From positions 558,001 to 622,000 of the forward strand of contig JAHGAU010000006.1 of assembly GCA_019925105.1 (NCBI GenBank): a DNA stretch of 64,000 nucleotides. Reading direction: 5' to 3'. The notes under the pieces were generated by a model. The model did no database searches, was not told the DNA's origin, and saw only the letters and a program-made list of their open reading frames with translations. How positions within the stretch are numbered: position 1 is the first letter of the stretch; every line of letters starts with the position of its first letter. The position numbers and the translations under genes were made by a program. This DNA comes from Niebla homalea. Its lineage: Eukaryota > Ascomycota > Lecanoromycetes > Lecanorales > Ramalinaceae. Below are positions 22,867 through 34,342 of this stretch, piece after piece.

Positions 22867-25775
22867 TCACAGCTCATCCCTCGCAGTGGCTTCGATCCCT
22901 TCGCTGCCAGGCTTTGGCTTCCCCTTTGAGCCTCTGTTTACTGATTTTTCCTTGCCCACATCATCCTCAGGGCTGGCAGTTGCTGGGTATTCCCGGCCGT
23001 CGTCCTCATTCTGATCCTTGCCGGTTGAGGGTAGTCTCTCCACATCAGGGTGTGGGGGTGCATAGCCGCCCTCAGCACCGCCAGCGGGCCCTTCATTGAC
23101 CTCATTGCCCCTTGCATCCACGACTCGGGTGCGAGTCTCATACTTGGTCTGGAAGGACACTTTACCTTGAAGATCAGCGACTTGCTGCTCGTTGAGAAGA
23201 TTTCCGTCCTCATCTCGGTACTCAATCTTCTCTTCCTTCTTTGCTTGAGCTTCTTGCTGTACAGGCGCTTGGGACGTCACGTGCTCCTGCGGCACCGGCT
23301 GGCTGCCAGCATTGACCTCTGGGACCGCAGGCGCACTAGTCTGCTGTGCATTGCCACTAGGTGTAGGGGTGTTGTATTGATCCAACTGCACAGTCAAATA
23401 AGCACGAAGCCCTCAGATACCTGTGAATATGAACTTACACTGGTGTGGAATTGATTGCAGTCGAAATCCCAAGTATCGAATAACTTGACGCTCTGGCAGG
23501 CGCTCTGAGTCCAAGGATTGCCGTACGTCAAGGGGGCATACATGGTGAAAGCGGCAATAGAAGCAGCCAGAAAGAGCACGATGCCAGATCTGCCAATCAA
23601 GGGAGTATCCCTGAATCCGAAGGGTCCTTCAATACGACTCATGCCAAAATCATATATTTGACAGACAGCCATTATAGCAAAGTAAAGAGCTGGGAGATAG
23701 TGGTGCAAGAACAGTTGTCGCTGCATCAGGAAGAATGGAAAGTAATGGAAAGCCCATCCAAGGACTGTCATGCCGATCTCATAATCAAAGCGTTTGAAGT
23801 TCACATTGTCGTAGTCTTGGAAGCCTCGCTGCCATCGCAGGATCGACAGGCCTTTGAACAGGCAGTATATTGCAATGCCGATCGTCGAAGTCCACCAGAT
23901 GACGGGATTGCCGAGCAGATAAATCTGGCGATTGTCCTTACCCCAAAAATTGATACCGCGGCGAAGACCTGGCCAGGAAGGAGGTCGGGAGTCCCACGCA
24001 TGAGATTCCACCAGTCCTGCGTTAGTCGTCCACATCACTTTTTGGAGTTCCCAAAATTTTCCAAAGAAGCCAGGGTTCTTATAATTCACCTTCTCTGAGT
24101 CCTGACCTAATGAAGGATGTTCATTTTGTTCGACGTACCAGATACTGTTGGGAAGCGTTCCTTGCTTCGCACAAGTGACTTCTTGTTGATCAAAACCCCA
24201 GTCCGGGAGCTTGACCTTATGCGAGAATAGTGAGCAGCCCGTCATGATGTGAACGAGCTTGAACTTTGTTTCAATGGTGCGAAGATTCTCCTTTGCCTTT
24301 GGCCCATCGGACATTGATTTGATGATTTCAACTCGGAACAGGTCATTGGCATCGCCTTCGAAGCCTTCATACCCATACGCGGAGACTTCGTTCTGCCACT
24401 CTGCTTCGCTGACTGGCGGCCGAACATCGTGTGAGTGGAGTCTACGATCAGTGACTATATGGTATAGGCGCACGAGCGAGCCATCCTTGACAGGCTTCGG
24501 GTCTGCATCCCATGCCTTGATGCCTTTTATCTCCTCACCAGCAATGTCTAGCGGCTGGGTCTGATTCTCAAGAAGCCATACATTGTTCTCATCCTTGTGG
24601 GGGTAGAGGGTGATTTGTTGCTGTTTGCTTCCTCCTGGGTACATGTGGTTATGCGAATGCAGATATCCACCATGAGTATTGTGATGACGAATGCTGACTC
24701 GGCTTCCCACCATAACGTCGACAGGCACATCCACCATGGCTTTCGAGTTGAGTGTGGCCTGGAACTCTGATGACATGAATCCGTCCCCCTCTCCGGGGTT
24801 GACGAGGCAGACGAAGTGAATGGCGAATAGGGCCATATAGAAGGTCATTGGAATAATGATCAGGCAGAATACCCTTGCCAAGAAGTGCTTGAACCACAAG
24901 CGTGGGGTGACGGTCTTGGTGTCACCAAGAAGGACCCAAAGCTGGACGATGGTCAAGCTTCCGACCCATGCAATGGTGAAGAGTCCGACCCATTTCACGC
25001 TGACGGTGGCTCCAAGACCAAGACCCGTGGCTATCAACCAGAACCACCAGCTTGCATCGAAAGCCTTCGAAGGCCCTTGCTCATGTTGGTTGGTAAAGCA
25101 TGTCCATGCGAGCGCTGTGAAGGCTGTGAAGATGATGAGAGGGGAATCGAGCAGGATCAATCGGGATTGAGTAATGAGTCCATTCTCGAAGATGAGCATG
25201 CCCGCACCAAGGGTAGCGGTCATGGTGCGGCAGCCGGCTGCCTTCAAGGTCAAGAAGATGGTCGGAATTGTCAATACGCCCATAATAGCTGGCAACATTC
25301 TCATGGCAACATAGGGGACTCCAGGCTCTAAGTAGTCTTTTCCAATGTCTTTAAAGTCGAAATCTCCATCAAAGCCTGCCAGCCAGCCAGCAAGCGTGAG
25401 GAGCAACTTTGCTAGGGGAGGATGCACGTCCATGAAGAACCTGCCTTTGATGTATTTCGAAGCGAAACCACCAAAGCTAATCTAGTGGTCAGCGAGATTC
25501 CAAAGGGCTCTCTGAGCTCAAACATACTGGACCTCATCAAAAACAACACTACTGGGCTGATAGATTCTGAATATCCTGACCACGGACGCCAAAAGGGTGA
25601 GGAGGCCCAGCAGCTGAAAGTCGGAGCCGGGTAATAGGAAGATGTCATTATCGGTAATCCCATGGGAGGTGTAATCCTTTGGCCTTGGAGGCATGGTCTT
25701 TACGGGCCCATTAAGGGGCTTCTTCTCCTGCTTGTCCGTTGACAGAGCGGACCTCGCTGGGGTTCGAGGAGGCAT
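22867..25775 (-). CDS. PMT2: Protein O-mannosyltransferase, PMT2 subfamily
   Basis: Three exons (25775-25528, 25476-23439, 23385-22867) give 2805 nt, 934 residues. The N-terminus is MPPRTPARSAL, followed by the first membrane helix and FDEVHFGGFASKYI, which contains the acidic catalytic-type DE. Luminal loop 1 has MDVHPPLAKLL. Many membrane helices and a central MIR region follow (GGYLHSHNHMYPGGSKQQQITLYPH; then RRLHSHDVRPPVS). The latter wording fits PMT2 rather than PMT1 or PMT4. A C-terminal extension of about 170 residues (KIEYRDEDGNLLN, KVSFQTKYETRTRVVD) resembles that of Aspergillus PmtA. The enzyme transfers mannose from dolichol-phosphate-mannose to Ser/Thr in the ER and is needed for cell-wall proteins. 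It is convergent with MET3. Confidence 0.95.
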
Positions 25776-26435
25776 CGAGTATACCTTCTCGATCCCAACG
25801 GAAGACCTGTGGAATTCGAAAGGATGTCGGGAGCGCCGTAAGGTCGAAAAGCTTCGGTTGCACAAGGAGAGATCGAGAAGGGTACGGAGTAGGAGGGCAA
25901 AGAGGATAGAATGAGCGTAAGAAAGATTCCACAACAATCGATTAAGAACTCATGTCGAGTGATTGAGCGACATCATTACAAGATGTAGTAGAGTCGTGCA
26001 TTAAAGGGATATGTGGGCGATTCGCTTTCCACTTTTCTCCTTAATTCTACACTTTTTCCCCCTTCTCGAAGGCCACGACAGCCTCACAAGATTTCTGAAT
26101 TCTACCGCCGCACCCTTCGGTACCTTGCCGCATTAGCCCCCGCAACTTCGGCCAATTCGTTAGCGTCCTTGCAAAACAGATGCGCCTATCACATGATCAA
26201 AATATAATTAAACCTTTGCGGTTTAGAAAGTAAATTGTCGCTCATGTGTCTAAAATCCAGCAAATTATCACCATGACAGTCCGTACTCTCATTATCAGGC
26301 CTGTGTGATAGCTGTCGACACACCAGGGTCGAAGTATAGCCCAATCAAGTTGTCAGGTCTTCTTGGACGACACGCAGAGGTGAAGCTACTCTCTCTCTCT
26401 CTCTCATACAAAGAGCGACAGGCGTCTGATTCAAC
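25776..26435. promoter_or_regulatory. Divergent intergenic region, 660 bp
   Basis: Shared upstream region of PMT2 and SF3A1. A short CT microsatellite (about 26391-26405) lies in the probable SF3A1 leader, a common feature of fungal core promoters. Confidence 0.5.
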
Positions 26436-28091
26436 ATGGCTCCTGCAGCCACTGACAGTCCAGCTCCTCCAGGCGTGGATGAGATTAGACAACCGCCATC
26501 AGGGGTGATCAAGCCACCGCGAGATATTCAGGGTATTGTCGAAAAGACCGCCGGTTACGTCGCAAGAAACGGCACTGTCTTCGAAGATCGCATACGAGAT
26601 AAGGAAAAGCATAACCCAAAATTCTCCTTCCTCACCTCCAGCGATGCATACGCGTCATTCTACGCGTGGCGACTGCAGGAAATCCGGGATGGGAGAGGTA
26701 CCGCGATATCAGCAGGGAGACAGGGAGACGCAGCAGCTCAGGAACCGGAAAAGCCGAAAGGCCCTGCCCCCCCACCAGAATTCCATTTCTCCGCGAGGAT
26801 GCCCAACATCAGCGCCCAGGATCTGGAGGTGGTCAGGCTGACCGCACTCTTCGTGGCCAAGAATGGGAAGTCCTTCATGACTACGCTAGCCCAGCGAGAG
26901 ACAAGGAATTACCAGTTCGACTTCCTTCGACCCCAGCATTCTCTGAACCAATTCTTCAGCCGCCTAGTCGACCAATACAATATTCTGCTGCAATCAAATA
27001 GCGCAGATGGCGAAAAAGCAAAGCGGGCACGCATGTACGAACTCGAGCATCATTCCAACGACAAGTTCCACATCCTCGGCCGCGCCAAGCAAAGGGCCGA
27101 ATGGGTGAAGTTCCAGGAAGAGCAAAAAGCCAAGAAGGAAGAGGCCGCAGAAAAGGAGCAACTCGAATACGCTCAAATAGATTGGCACGATTTCGTCGTT
27201 GTCGAAACCGTCATATTCGACGACGCCGACGACCAAGCCAACCTCGCTGCCCCCACATCTCTCAATGATCTGCAATCCGCCTCCCTCGAGCAGAAAGCCG
27301 CCATGTCCTTACAGCCGCACGATCGACGGATCGAAGAAGCCATGCCCACGTCAGAAGACTACGGTCTCTTCTACGGCCAGCATCAGCAACAACCAACACC
27401 ACAACCTCAACAGCAACCCTACGGTATCCCAGCTCCCCAATACAACCCCTACGAACAGCAGTATCCGCAACAGCAACAGCCACAACAAGTCTTCTCCCCC
27501 GCTCCTCCCACCCCATCCCAACCCACCGACGAAGAACGCGCCATCGCCGAACGGACCCGCGCCCGTGAACAAGCCCAAGCCGCCAAAGCGGCAGCAGGCC
27601 AGCAACCGATGCGGATCCGGGAGGACTACGTGCCCCGCGCGCAAGCGAAGCGGCAGAACATCCAAACGGCCCTCTGCCCGAACTGCAAGCAGGCCTTTCC
27701 CGTGGACGAGATGGAGCAGCACATCAAGATCGAGCTGCTGGACGCGCAGTGGAAGGAGCAGCGGCAGAAGGCCGAGTCCCGGGCGCTGGCGACGAACCTG
27801 TCCACCTCGGACGTGGCCGCCAATCTGAAGCGGTTGGCGTCCCAGCGATCCGATGTGTTTGACGGGGTGACGGGACAGCCGCTGGTGAGCCCCGAAGAGG
27901 AGGCGAGGAGGAAGAAGGTCGCCATGAGTGGGTATGATGGACAGCCGGATGGCAGCATGGGGAGCGCGAATGCGGCTGCGAAGAAGGCCATGGCTGCTGC
28001 AGAGGCTGAACGGGAAAGGGAGAGGGAGCGTGGCAAGGGCGGGACAATCGAGGAACAGCTTCGCTTGATTCATCAAAAAGCCAAGGGCTAG
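26436..28091 (+). CDS. SF3A1: Splicing factor SF3A subunit 1 (Prp21 homolog)
   Basis: A single exon encodes 551 residues. Two SURP modules are visible: IVEKTAGYVARNGTVFEDRI with FSFLTSSDAYASFYAWRL (about residues 31-85), and EVVRLTALFVAKNGKSFMTTL with FDFLRPQHSLNQFFSRLV (about 130-185). The PRP21-like central region is followed by a Gln/Pro-rich stretch. A conserved C-terminal block begins CPNCKQAFPVDEMEQHIKIELLD and ends SQRSDVFDG. The metazoan ubiquitin-like tail is absent, as in other fungi I know of. It is a component of the U2 snRNP that helps pre-spliceosome assembly in the nucleus. Confidence 0.93.
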   Translation: MAPAATDSPAPPGVDEIRQPPSGVIKPPRDIQGIVEKTAGYVARNGTVFEDRIRDKEKHNPKFSFLTSSDAYASFYAWRLQEIRDGRGTAISAGRQGDAAAQEPEKPKGPAPPPEFHFSARMPNISAQDLEVVRLTALFVAKNGKSFMTTLAQRETRNYQFDFLRPQHSLNQFFSRLVDQYNILLQSNSADGEKAKRARMYELEHHSNDKFHILGRAKQRAEWVKFQEEQKAKKEEAAEKEQLEYAQIDWHDFVVVETVIFDDADDQANLAAPTSLNDLQSASLEQKAAMSLQPHDRRIEEAMPTSEDYGLFYGQHQQQPTPQPQQQPYGIPAPQYNPYEQQYPQQQQPQQVFSPAPPTPSQPTDEERAIAERTRAREQAQAAKAAAGQQPMRIREDYVPRAQAKRQNIQTALCPNCKQAFPVDEMEQHIKIELLDAQWKEQRQKAESRALATNLSTSDVAANLKRLASQRSDVFDGVTGQPLVSPEEEARRKKVAMSGYDGQPDGSMGSANAAAKKAMAAAEAERERERERGKGGTIEEQLRLIHQKAKG

Positions 28092-28554
28092 GTCGGGATG
28101 TTTGGCTGAGCACAGAAAATTCACATAATCTTACATTGTTCCACATCCAAGCTTGCTTCATTCTTGCCGCCAATCTGCTTTCCACCTCAAGACTAGCAAC
28201 CTTCGGTGAAGTGTGCATGTAGCCCGGCGGTAGCGCTCGTGTATATCTTCATCATCAACATTCGCCATAACTTACCTCACTTCTCGAATTGGGGCTCCGC
28301 AGATGCGAAATAAGACTTCCCAGAAGTGGTCATAAGCGGTATGACAATCCCTCATGTATCGTTTCCGTACAACGCACCGCTCGCGGCCACATTACGAATT
28401 CGAACCTATAATTACATACCCAACCAGGGTTTCACAGTTCCATTGTAATCCGCTGGACATCCATCCGCGAGCATGCTGGTGCCAGAGCCACTGCGCAGCA
28501 GAAAGGAAAAGAGAATGTATATTCATGGGATACTTCAATTCGCCGAGTCAGACC
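28092..28554. other. Convergent intergenic region, 463 bp
   Basis: This lies between the 3' ends of SF3A1 and SEC2. Nothing coding or repeated is seen. Confidence 0.45.
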
Positions 28555-30771
28555 TTAGTCAAAGGCCCCTGGTATCGAGGGCCCGCGATTTGGAGATTGA
28601 TTTTTCAATGAGGCTTGCAAAGGCCCCTGAAGCTGTCTGGAGGCAGAATCGTTGGAGGCACTTCTCTCGAACATCGCTGCCCTCTTCGCTATTGAGTTGA
28701 TTGTCCTGCCATTGCCTTCTGTACGACTAGAGCCTCGGCTCCGCGTGGTCGTTCTGCTCAGAGATGAGGGTCTGCTGCTTGCTGGAGGATCTGAAACTTG
28801 ACGGCTGGATGGTGCACCTTCTTCGGGAATGTGTTGCGGCGCTGAGTCATTGTCAGGAACGATTTCGTGGGGATAGGGAGGTTCGGTCTGGCCCTTTTCC
28901 ACACCAGACCTCTCGGGCAAAGGCACTTCTGTAGCTGTTACTTCATCCTGTACATGGCTCATCTGTGAATCCGAAGGCGTCGCTTGGTGCGGCAGTGGCA
29001 GAAGTTGAGTGTCGGATTCTTGCTTAGACTCCGAAGGCTTGTCATGCTTCTGTTCTGCGGTGACGAGGTTAGTCTGTGAGCCCATGTCGATGGCAGCGTC
29101 CTTTGCCTGTTCGCTCGACGTCCGAGGCGATTCGGCTTTGAGTCTGAGGAAGGCGGGAACAACTCCACCACCGATCCGTGACCAGAACATTCTCTCCCTC
29201 AAACGGACGCTTTCTTCCCATGCTAGGCTCTCGGCTTGCTGCCCGTCTGTCCTCCAGTAGCCATCCTTGACCATTCGGAGAAATCCAAGGAAGTCACAAG
29301 TGGATCGTACGCGATTGAGGCAATATTCGCAAAGGGGGTACCTTTGAGCTGTCTCACTCTCATTGGTTCGAAAGCGGTGTCTCCTTGCCTGTCGTTCCGT
29401 TCGACCTTGCTCTCCGCACAAAGAGCAAGCAGGTTGGTAGTGCTTGGTGTTTGTTGGAGTTGGTTCAATGATGAGCTTTCCGTCACATATGCTACTAATG
29501 ACACCCCGTCTGGCAAGCCATGAAAGTCCTGGAGCAAGGTCTAGGCGTAAGGTAGGCTCGATGTCTTCGGTGAGGACTCGTTTGTAGAACGCAGTCTCCT
29601 TTAGAGGTGTACCACTCATTGGTATGTCACGGGATGATATGCTGGTATTTGTGGATGGGGCGAGATTTGGTGTGCTCGGCGAGGAGTGATATGTGTTTGA
29701 TGCGGCTAGGGAAGACGTCGATCCATTCGACGGCATACGACTGGCAATCTGTGACTGCTCAGACTTTCCTATATTAGTCAAGCCTAGCCCACTGAATGCA
29801 CCATAGTTGCCGCTCGTGACCCTACTTGGGGGACCAGACCTCCGCGACACGTCCAGCAGAGCATGAAAATCGTCAAATGCTTGAATATCTGTCCTCAGGA
29901 CTGGACTAATGAGGTGTGTGAAATTGGTGGGTGGCGCGGGTGGTACATCCTCTACAGCGGGCGTATTAGACGACAAGTGGAAGGTATCGAAGATTTTGTT
30001 CATTTGATCTTGAGTCTCGGGGGCAGGGGTCGATGGGGCTGTAGAGGCGTTGGTGACGGTCTCCACTTCGTTTCGATGATGAGACATGTCTTGCATGGCT
30101 TGCTTTAACTCCGCAAGTTGCTCTTGATGCGAAGCAAGGAGGAGCTCAGCATCATTGAGTTGAGCCTGTAGCTGCTCGTTTCGTCTTTCAAGTCCTTCCT
30201 TGTCCTTCTTGGCTTCCTTTCTTGTCGCGGCGACCATCTGCTCAGTGTCAGCTAGGGCAAATTACAAATAACAAAGAATAAGATCAGCCAGAATTACCTG
30301 ATTGGCTTCTTCGAAGAGGGCTGTGGTCAGGCTTTCAAGTTCCTGTTCAATCGCTTTCTTGTCCTTTTCGATCTGTACCCTTGTCCGCCTTTCCTCTGCT
30401 AGATTTGTCCGAAGTCTCAAGACATCATTCTCTACATCCTCCCATTTGACCAATATATGATTGTCAACCATGGACCGGTGTTCCTGATGTAGACGCTCGA
30501 AATGCTTTGCTCGTTCTTGAGCTGTCTCGAGCTGATGCCGCGTTTCGCTCAAAGTATCGTCGAGATCGGTCTGATGATTGATAGCATGGATGAGTTTGTT
30601 GCTCAGATGTGCAACCTCGTTACTGAGTTCAGGATGATGCGGAGAGGTGGAACTGCTTCGCGATATCTCAGGCGGGGTGAGGGGTGTTCGAGGATCTGGG
30701 AGGGTACTGAGTGTTCCATCGGATTGTGGACTCGACGATGGTAGGTCGGAGGTCATGGTCATTGCAGCCAT
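28555..30771 (-). CDS. SEC2: Sec2-type Rab guanine nucleotide exchange factor
   Basis: Two exons (30771-30298, 30237-28555) joined over a 60-bp intron give 2157 nt, 718 residues. From about residue 45 to 240 the protein is a long coiled coil. It contains ESLTTALFEEANQ-MVAATRKEAK at the splice join, the signature of the Sec2p/Rabin8 exchange domain. A later region has CSLCGEQGRTERQARRHRF and YPLCEYCLNRVRSTCDF, a Cys-rich block seen in fungal Sec2 homologues. The C-terminus is disordered and Ser/Thr-rich. Sec2 activates the Rab GTPase Sec4 on secretory vesicles for polarised exocytosis. It is divergent from PDCD5. Confidence 0.88.
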
Positions 30772-31550
30772 TGTGGTAGCGATTGACCTGTGCCGGATGC
30801 AATAGATCGAACTGTCGCGGTCGTCACTTCAATGAAGAGCGAGCATGCTGGATCCTTTGGCAGCAAGGCAAGTCAGAATAAGACGGAGAAATAGGCTTAG
30901 ATTCCGGGTGGGGCTCCAGATCAGTCGCTGTGATGTATTAGGATGCGGACCTTCGCTTACGGCCAGGAGCGGAATCGTCGTTTCGATATGTGCCAATGAA
31001 GCTGAAAAAGAGGGTGCGTGAGAGCGTAGGAACGGACGGGAGCGAATGACTTTTAGTCGGGAGCTCCGTATGCAGGAACCTCGTATCAAATTCCAATTAG
31101 GGGAACCTGAGCTATTGCGATAAGCGTGGTTTGAAAAGACTTGAATCAACGAAAAGATGGCGCGGGAGCAGAACGGAATATATTAAATGGAAAAGAATGA
31201 AAGACCAGAGGCGATGGCGATATCGACGATGAGGCGGCGTGGACAGGTGATCCTCGCTATCGAGCCGTAGTCCGGCTTTTCGAAGTGTGGATTTTCAATT
31301 TTCAACGGCTTCTGAGTTCTGGCTGGCTTCTAATTTTTTGTCACCTCTGCCCTCTGGGTGCCTCCCCCGATGCAGACGGGACGGAATAGGAGGCAGTGGC
31401 ACGGGTTTTTATTTCCAAGCCAATTAAAGCAAGTCTATGAGTACTTAAATTACGGTTAAACTAAAGTGGTCTAGTGTTCTTCATAGACGCAGAATACGGA
31501 TTACCGCCTGTCGCTTTATACTCAACCGCAAAAACCCTCTTCTCACCAAC
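30772..31550. promoter_or_regulatory. Divergent intergenic region, 779 bp
   Basis: Between SEC2 and the PDCD5 homologue. The ORFs here are short and unrecognised. Long leaders are likely for one or both genes. Confidence 0.45.
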
Positions 31551-32083
31551 ATGTCGGACGCTGACTTGGAGGAGGTATGCACCTTCACACTTTGCTTGAG
31601 ACTATTATGCTCTACCTTTCTCTGATCGAAGTCGCTAGATTCGAAAAGGTCGGCTCGCGCAACTGCAGCAGCAGCAAGGTAACGGTGGGGCAGGTGGTGG
31701 TAGTTCACAGGAAGAGGACAGGAAGTACAAGCTCAATGAAACAAGCCGCTCACTGCAAAATGTCTGACTCAACATAAAACAGACAGCAAGAGTCAGAAGC
31801 TCGCAATTCCATCCTCTCACAGATCCTGACACCAGAGGCCGCTGATCGCCTGGGGCGCATCCGCCTGGTCAAAGAATCTCGGGCAACGGATGTCGAGAAT
31901 AGATTGATCATGCTGGCAAGAAGTGGCCAACTGAGAAGCAAGGTGAATGAAGATCAGCTGAAAGAGATATTGGGCGCTGTGGCTGAGAATGAAGAGAAAA
32001 GTGGAGGCGGCGGCGGAGGGAGAATTGTGATCAATAGGAGAAAGGGCGTCTGGGATGATGACGACGACTTACTTGACCTTTGA
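31551..32083 (+). CDS. PDCD5/TFAR19-family DNA-binding protein
   Basis: Three exons (31551-31574, 31639-31724, 31783-32083) give 411 nt, 136 residues. The 24-nt first exon encodes MSDADLEE. The spliced protein reads IRKGRLAQLQQQQ, then SILSQILTPEAADRLGRIRLVK, VENRLIMLARSGQLRSKV and the ending INRRKGVWDDDDDLLDL, a clear match to the compact helical PDCD5 fold. A Gly-rich linker and a Gly run before the acidic tail are fungal-specific decorations. Family members bind nucleic acid and chaperonin (CCT); in animals they are linked to apoptosis. The fungal role is less clear. Confidence 0.92.
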
Positions 32084-32348
32084 TGCGAACATGTTACCTC
32101 ACCAACACACACATCTTGAATCCGACGAGTGACCGCCGAATACGCCACCAGCGCCGTAACATTGCATATGCGGCGACGCAGAGTGCTCCGCACGTCGAAA
32201 CACCTACGTGCTCAGATCGGTACAGGTGAGCAAGAATCATAGACGTTTTGCGATGTCGCGCATGCGGCGTCGAATGCAGAGCGGTACGTCATCAATGCGC
32301 TGGTCCAAGTCGCCAGAAGTCCAAATATTGGGTATTGCTGACATGATT

Positions 32349-33289
32349 TCACCCGGCTCCATCCCTGCCCATACTCTGCTTTTTTTCTCGCGCAGCCTTA
32401 CGCTCTTCCCTCAGCCTCCGCCTTGTTTCCCTGAGATCGGGTGGCTTTTCAATTCCAAGCTCTGCACGCAGATCATCCACATCTCTCTCCAGCTGTTCCT
32501 CCCAATATATGTTGATTATCTCCTTGCTCTTCACGCCATTAGTGACTGCCCAAGGAAGATAGGTGTTCCAAAACCTTCGCCGCTCTGCTGCTCTCATCCG
32601 CAACATTGCGAAAAGACTCAGACCTGTCATTGGCAGTAAGGTATTGGCGAACTCGAATGCCTTGAGCGCCACTTCCCCTTCCACGAAGACTGGCAAACCA
32701 GTCACTGCGTGATAGAAATCGTGACACTCACGATAACGCTGCATGACATAGGCGCACTCTTCGTCATCAATGTATCTGACATTGTTTCTCGAGTCTTGCT
32801 CAATGCCTTCAAGATCGAGCCACCCGACGAAGGCGCGTCCAACCGTGTTTTCGGGTAATCGCCGCAGCCTTGCAACGTCTATTGTCTTCGACGTCATCCG
32901 CGGTCTATCGCGTAGAATGCGGCGTCCTGTAGGGTCCGAGAGCATTGCGTCTCGCATACGATAGATGAAGTACGGCGTTGCCGTAGTCTCTCCAAGGGCC
33001 GCAATAAGATCTTCTGGGGCATCAGCCACAAAATCGATGGTCTAGGCCACTCAGGGCGCTTGCCTCCGCGGTAGGGATCAATCAGCGACATGACCGCTGA
33101 CCCAGTAGCTAAGGCACCTCGCTCAATGTTATTAAGAGGGACATGTCCTTCATATTTGGGAGGAGGGCGCTGAAGTACAGAAAAGGCTCGCGCTGAGCTT
33201 GCAATTGCGAGTCGAAAGCTCGACGGAAGCGTAAGAAATCTATGCAGAGAAAGTGCCTGCTTAGCAGATAGAATCACATTACCTGCCAT
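32349..33289 (-). CDS. COQ4: Coenzyme Q biosynthesis protein Coq4
   Basis: Two exons (33289-33064, 33013-32349) give 891 nt, 296 residues. The N-terminus is Arg/Ser/Ala-rich without acids ([18 protein letters not shown]...ASSARAFSV), a good mitochondrial targeting signal. The body has [39 protein letters not shown] and the metal-site motif HDFYH ([14 protein letters not shown]). Coq4 acts in the matrix-side CoQ synthome and has a reported role in ring decarboxylation/hydroxylation. The 50-bp intron begins with GC (GCAAGC) rather than GT; only this junction joins the two conserved frames. An earlier in-frame ATG is not needed. It is convergent with PDCD5. A fold-back element lies 157 bp upstream. 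Confidence 0.94.
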
Positions 33290-33446
33290 CCACCTAATAT
33301 GGGCGCCTTTGATCACCAAGTTATGAGCTGTAGGTTTCGCAACATTGCTAGCTCAGGACGGAGTCTGGCTAAACCACGGCTATTAGCAAAATCGATGTCG
33401 TTTCCTTGGCATTTCGACTTTACTACCACCCCAGATTTCCTGTGTA

Positions 33447-34004
33447 GAAGAGTTCACCCCCTAACCGGACACGCTAAACCCGATTTAGATTACTTTTTGA
33501 CTTTCTTCGTCTTCAACCCGCTTATTACATCCTTATTACCTATAAATGACAAGTACAGACCGTCAGTCAGTAGGTTCTAGATAGCCTTACCTTCACCATC
33601 ACCCTCACCCACCGTCACCCTCAATCTCACAGATAAACAAACCCTTCAGCAAGCCCTTGCACAAGCCCATCCGCAAACCCTTTAACATGAGGCCACGCCT
33701 CCTCTTATGCCTTTACCCGCGATATGCCCTGAGTCATCGCATTTTGGTAGTGAAGGGTTTAGTAAAGGGCCTGGTGAAGGGCTTGCTGAAGGACTTAGTA
33801 ACGGGCTTACTGAGACTGGGGCTGAGGGTGAGGGTGAGGGTGAAACAATCCAATTCCTACTAAATGACAGTCAAGTGTTACTTGTAGAGCAATAGGGATG
33901 TAATAAGTGGCTTGAAGACCAAGAAAAAAAGAAGAAAAAAATCAATCCAAATCGGGCTTAGCGTGTCCGGTTAGGGGGTTTGTTCGGTTAGGGGGTAACT
34001 CCTC
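33447..34004. mobile_element. 558-bp fold-back/MITE-like element with TA target duplication
   Basis: The ends are inverted repeats: GAAGAGTTCACCCCCTAACCG at the left, and the complement of GGAGTTACCCCCTAACCG-type sequence at the right. Each is flanked by TA (33445-33446 and 34005-34006). Homology continues inward over both halves, including CCGGACACGCTAA(A/G)CCCGATTT, a TTATTACATCC block and CACCCTCACC/AAGCCCTT blocks, so the whole element is an imperfect palindrome with a loop near 33682-33752. The right end carries a second copy of the CCCCCTAACCG motif. No transposase is encoded. TA duplication and these ends suit a non-autonomous Tc1/pogo (Fot1-like) element; the family is inference. Confidence 0.82.
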
Positions 34005-34342
34005 TAGTACTTAAGATATTAAGTCAGCTTTTCCAGGATATCCGAGGACGCAAAAGTAGATTAGATAAGGTATTCTCCATGTTTTGTAAATAAAATATTT
34101 AGTAAAAATCAGAAATCAAAAACCTTAATGTTTGAGCGGACTTCTGAGTGCTAGTTCTAAATGTTGGTATGAGAAGTGGGGTTGGGGTGGAGTCAAAATG
34201 CCAAGGAAATGATGAATATGCTAATAATATTTCGCTTTCTGAAAGTGACTCTCCGCCCAGCCAATGCTTACAAGAGGTCAATTTGAATGCAGCCTCTTCT
34301 AAAACTATAATCCACAATGTGTATACAACATTGATCAACTCA
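34005..34342. promoter_or_regulatory. Region between the fold-back element and the second SET gene
   Basis: 338 bp of moderately AT-rich DNA; the SET frame remains open upstream from 34148. It is likely promoter and leader of the SET gene. Confidence 0.4.

Noticed and set aside
33960..34000. Repeated GGTTAGGGGG resembling telomeric TTAGGG
   Set aside because: Only two copies, and they form the terminal inverted repeat of the fold-back element; the site is interior and gene-flanked.
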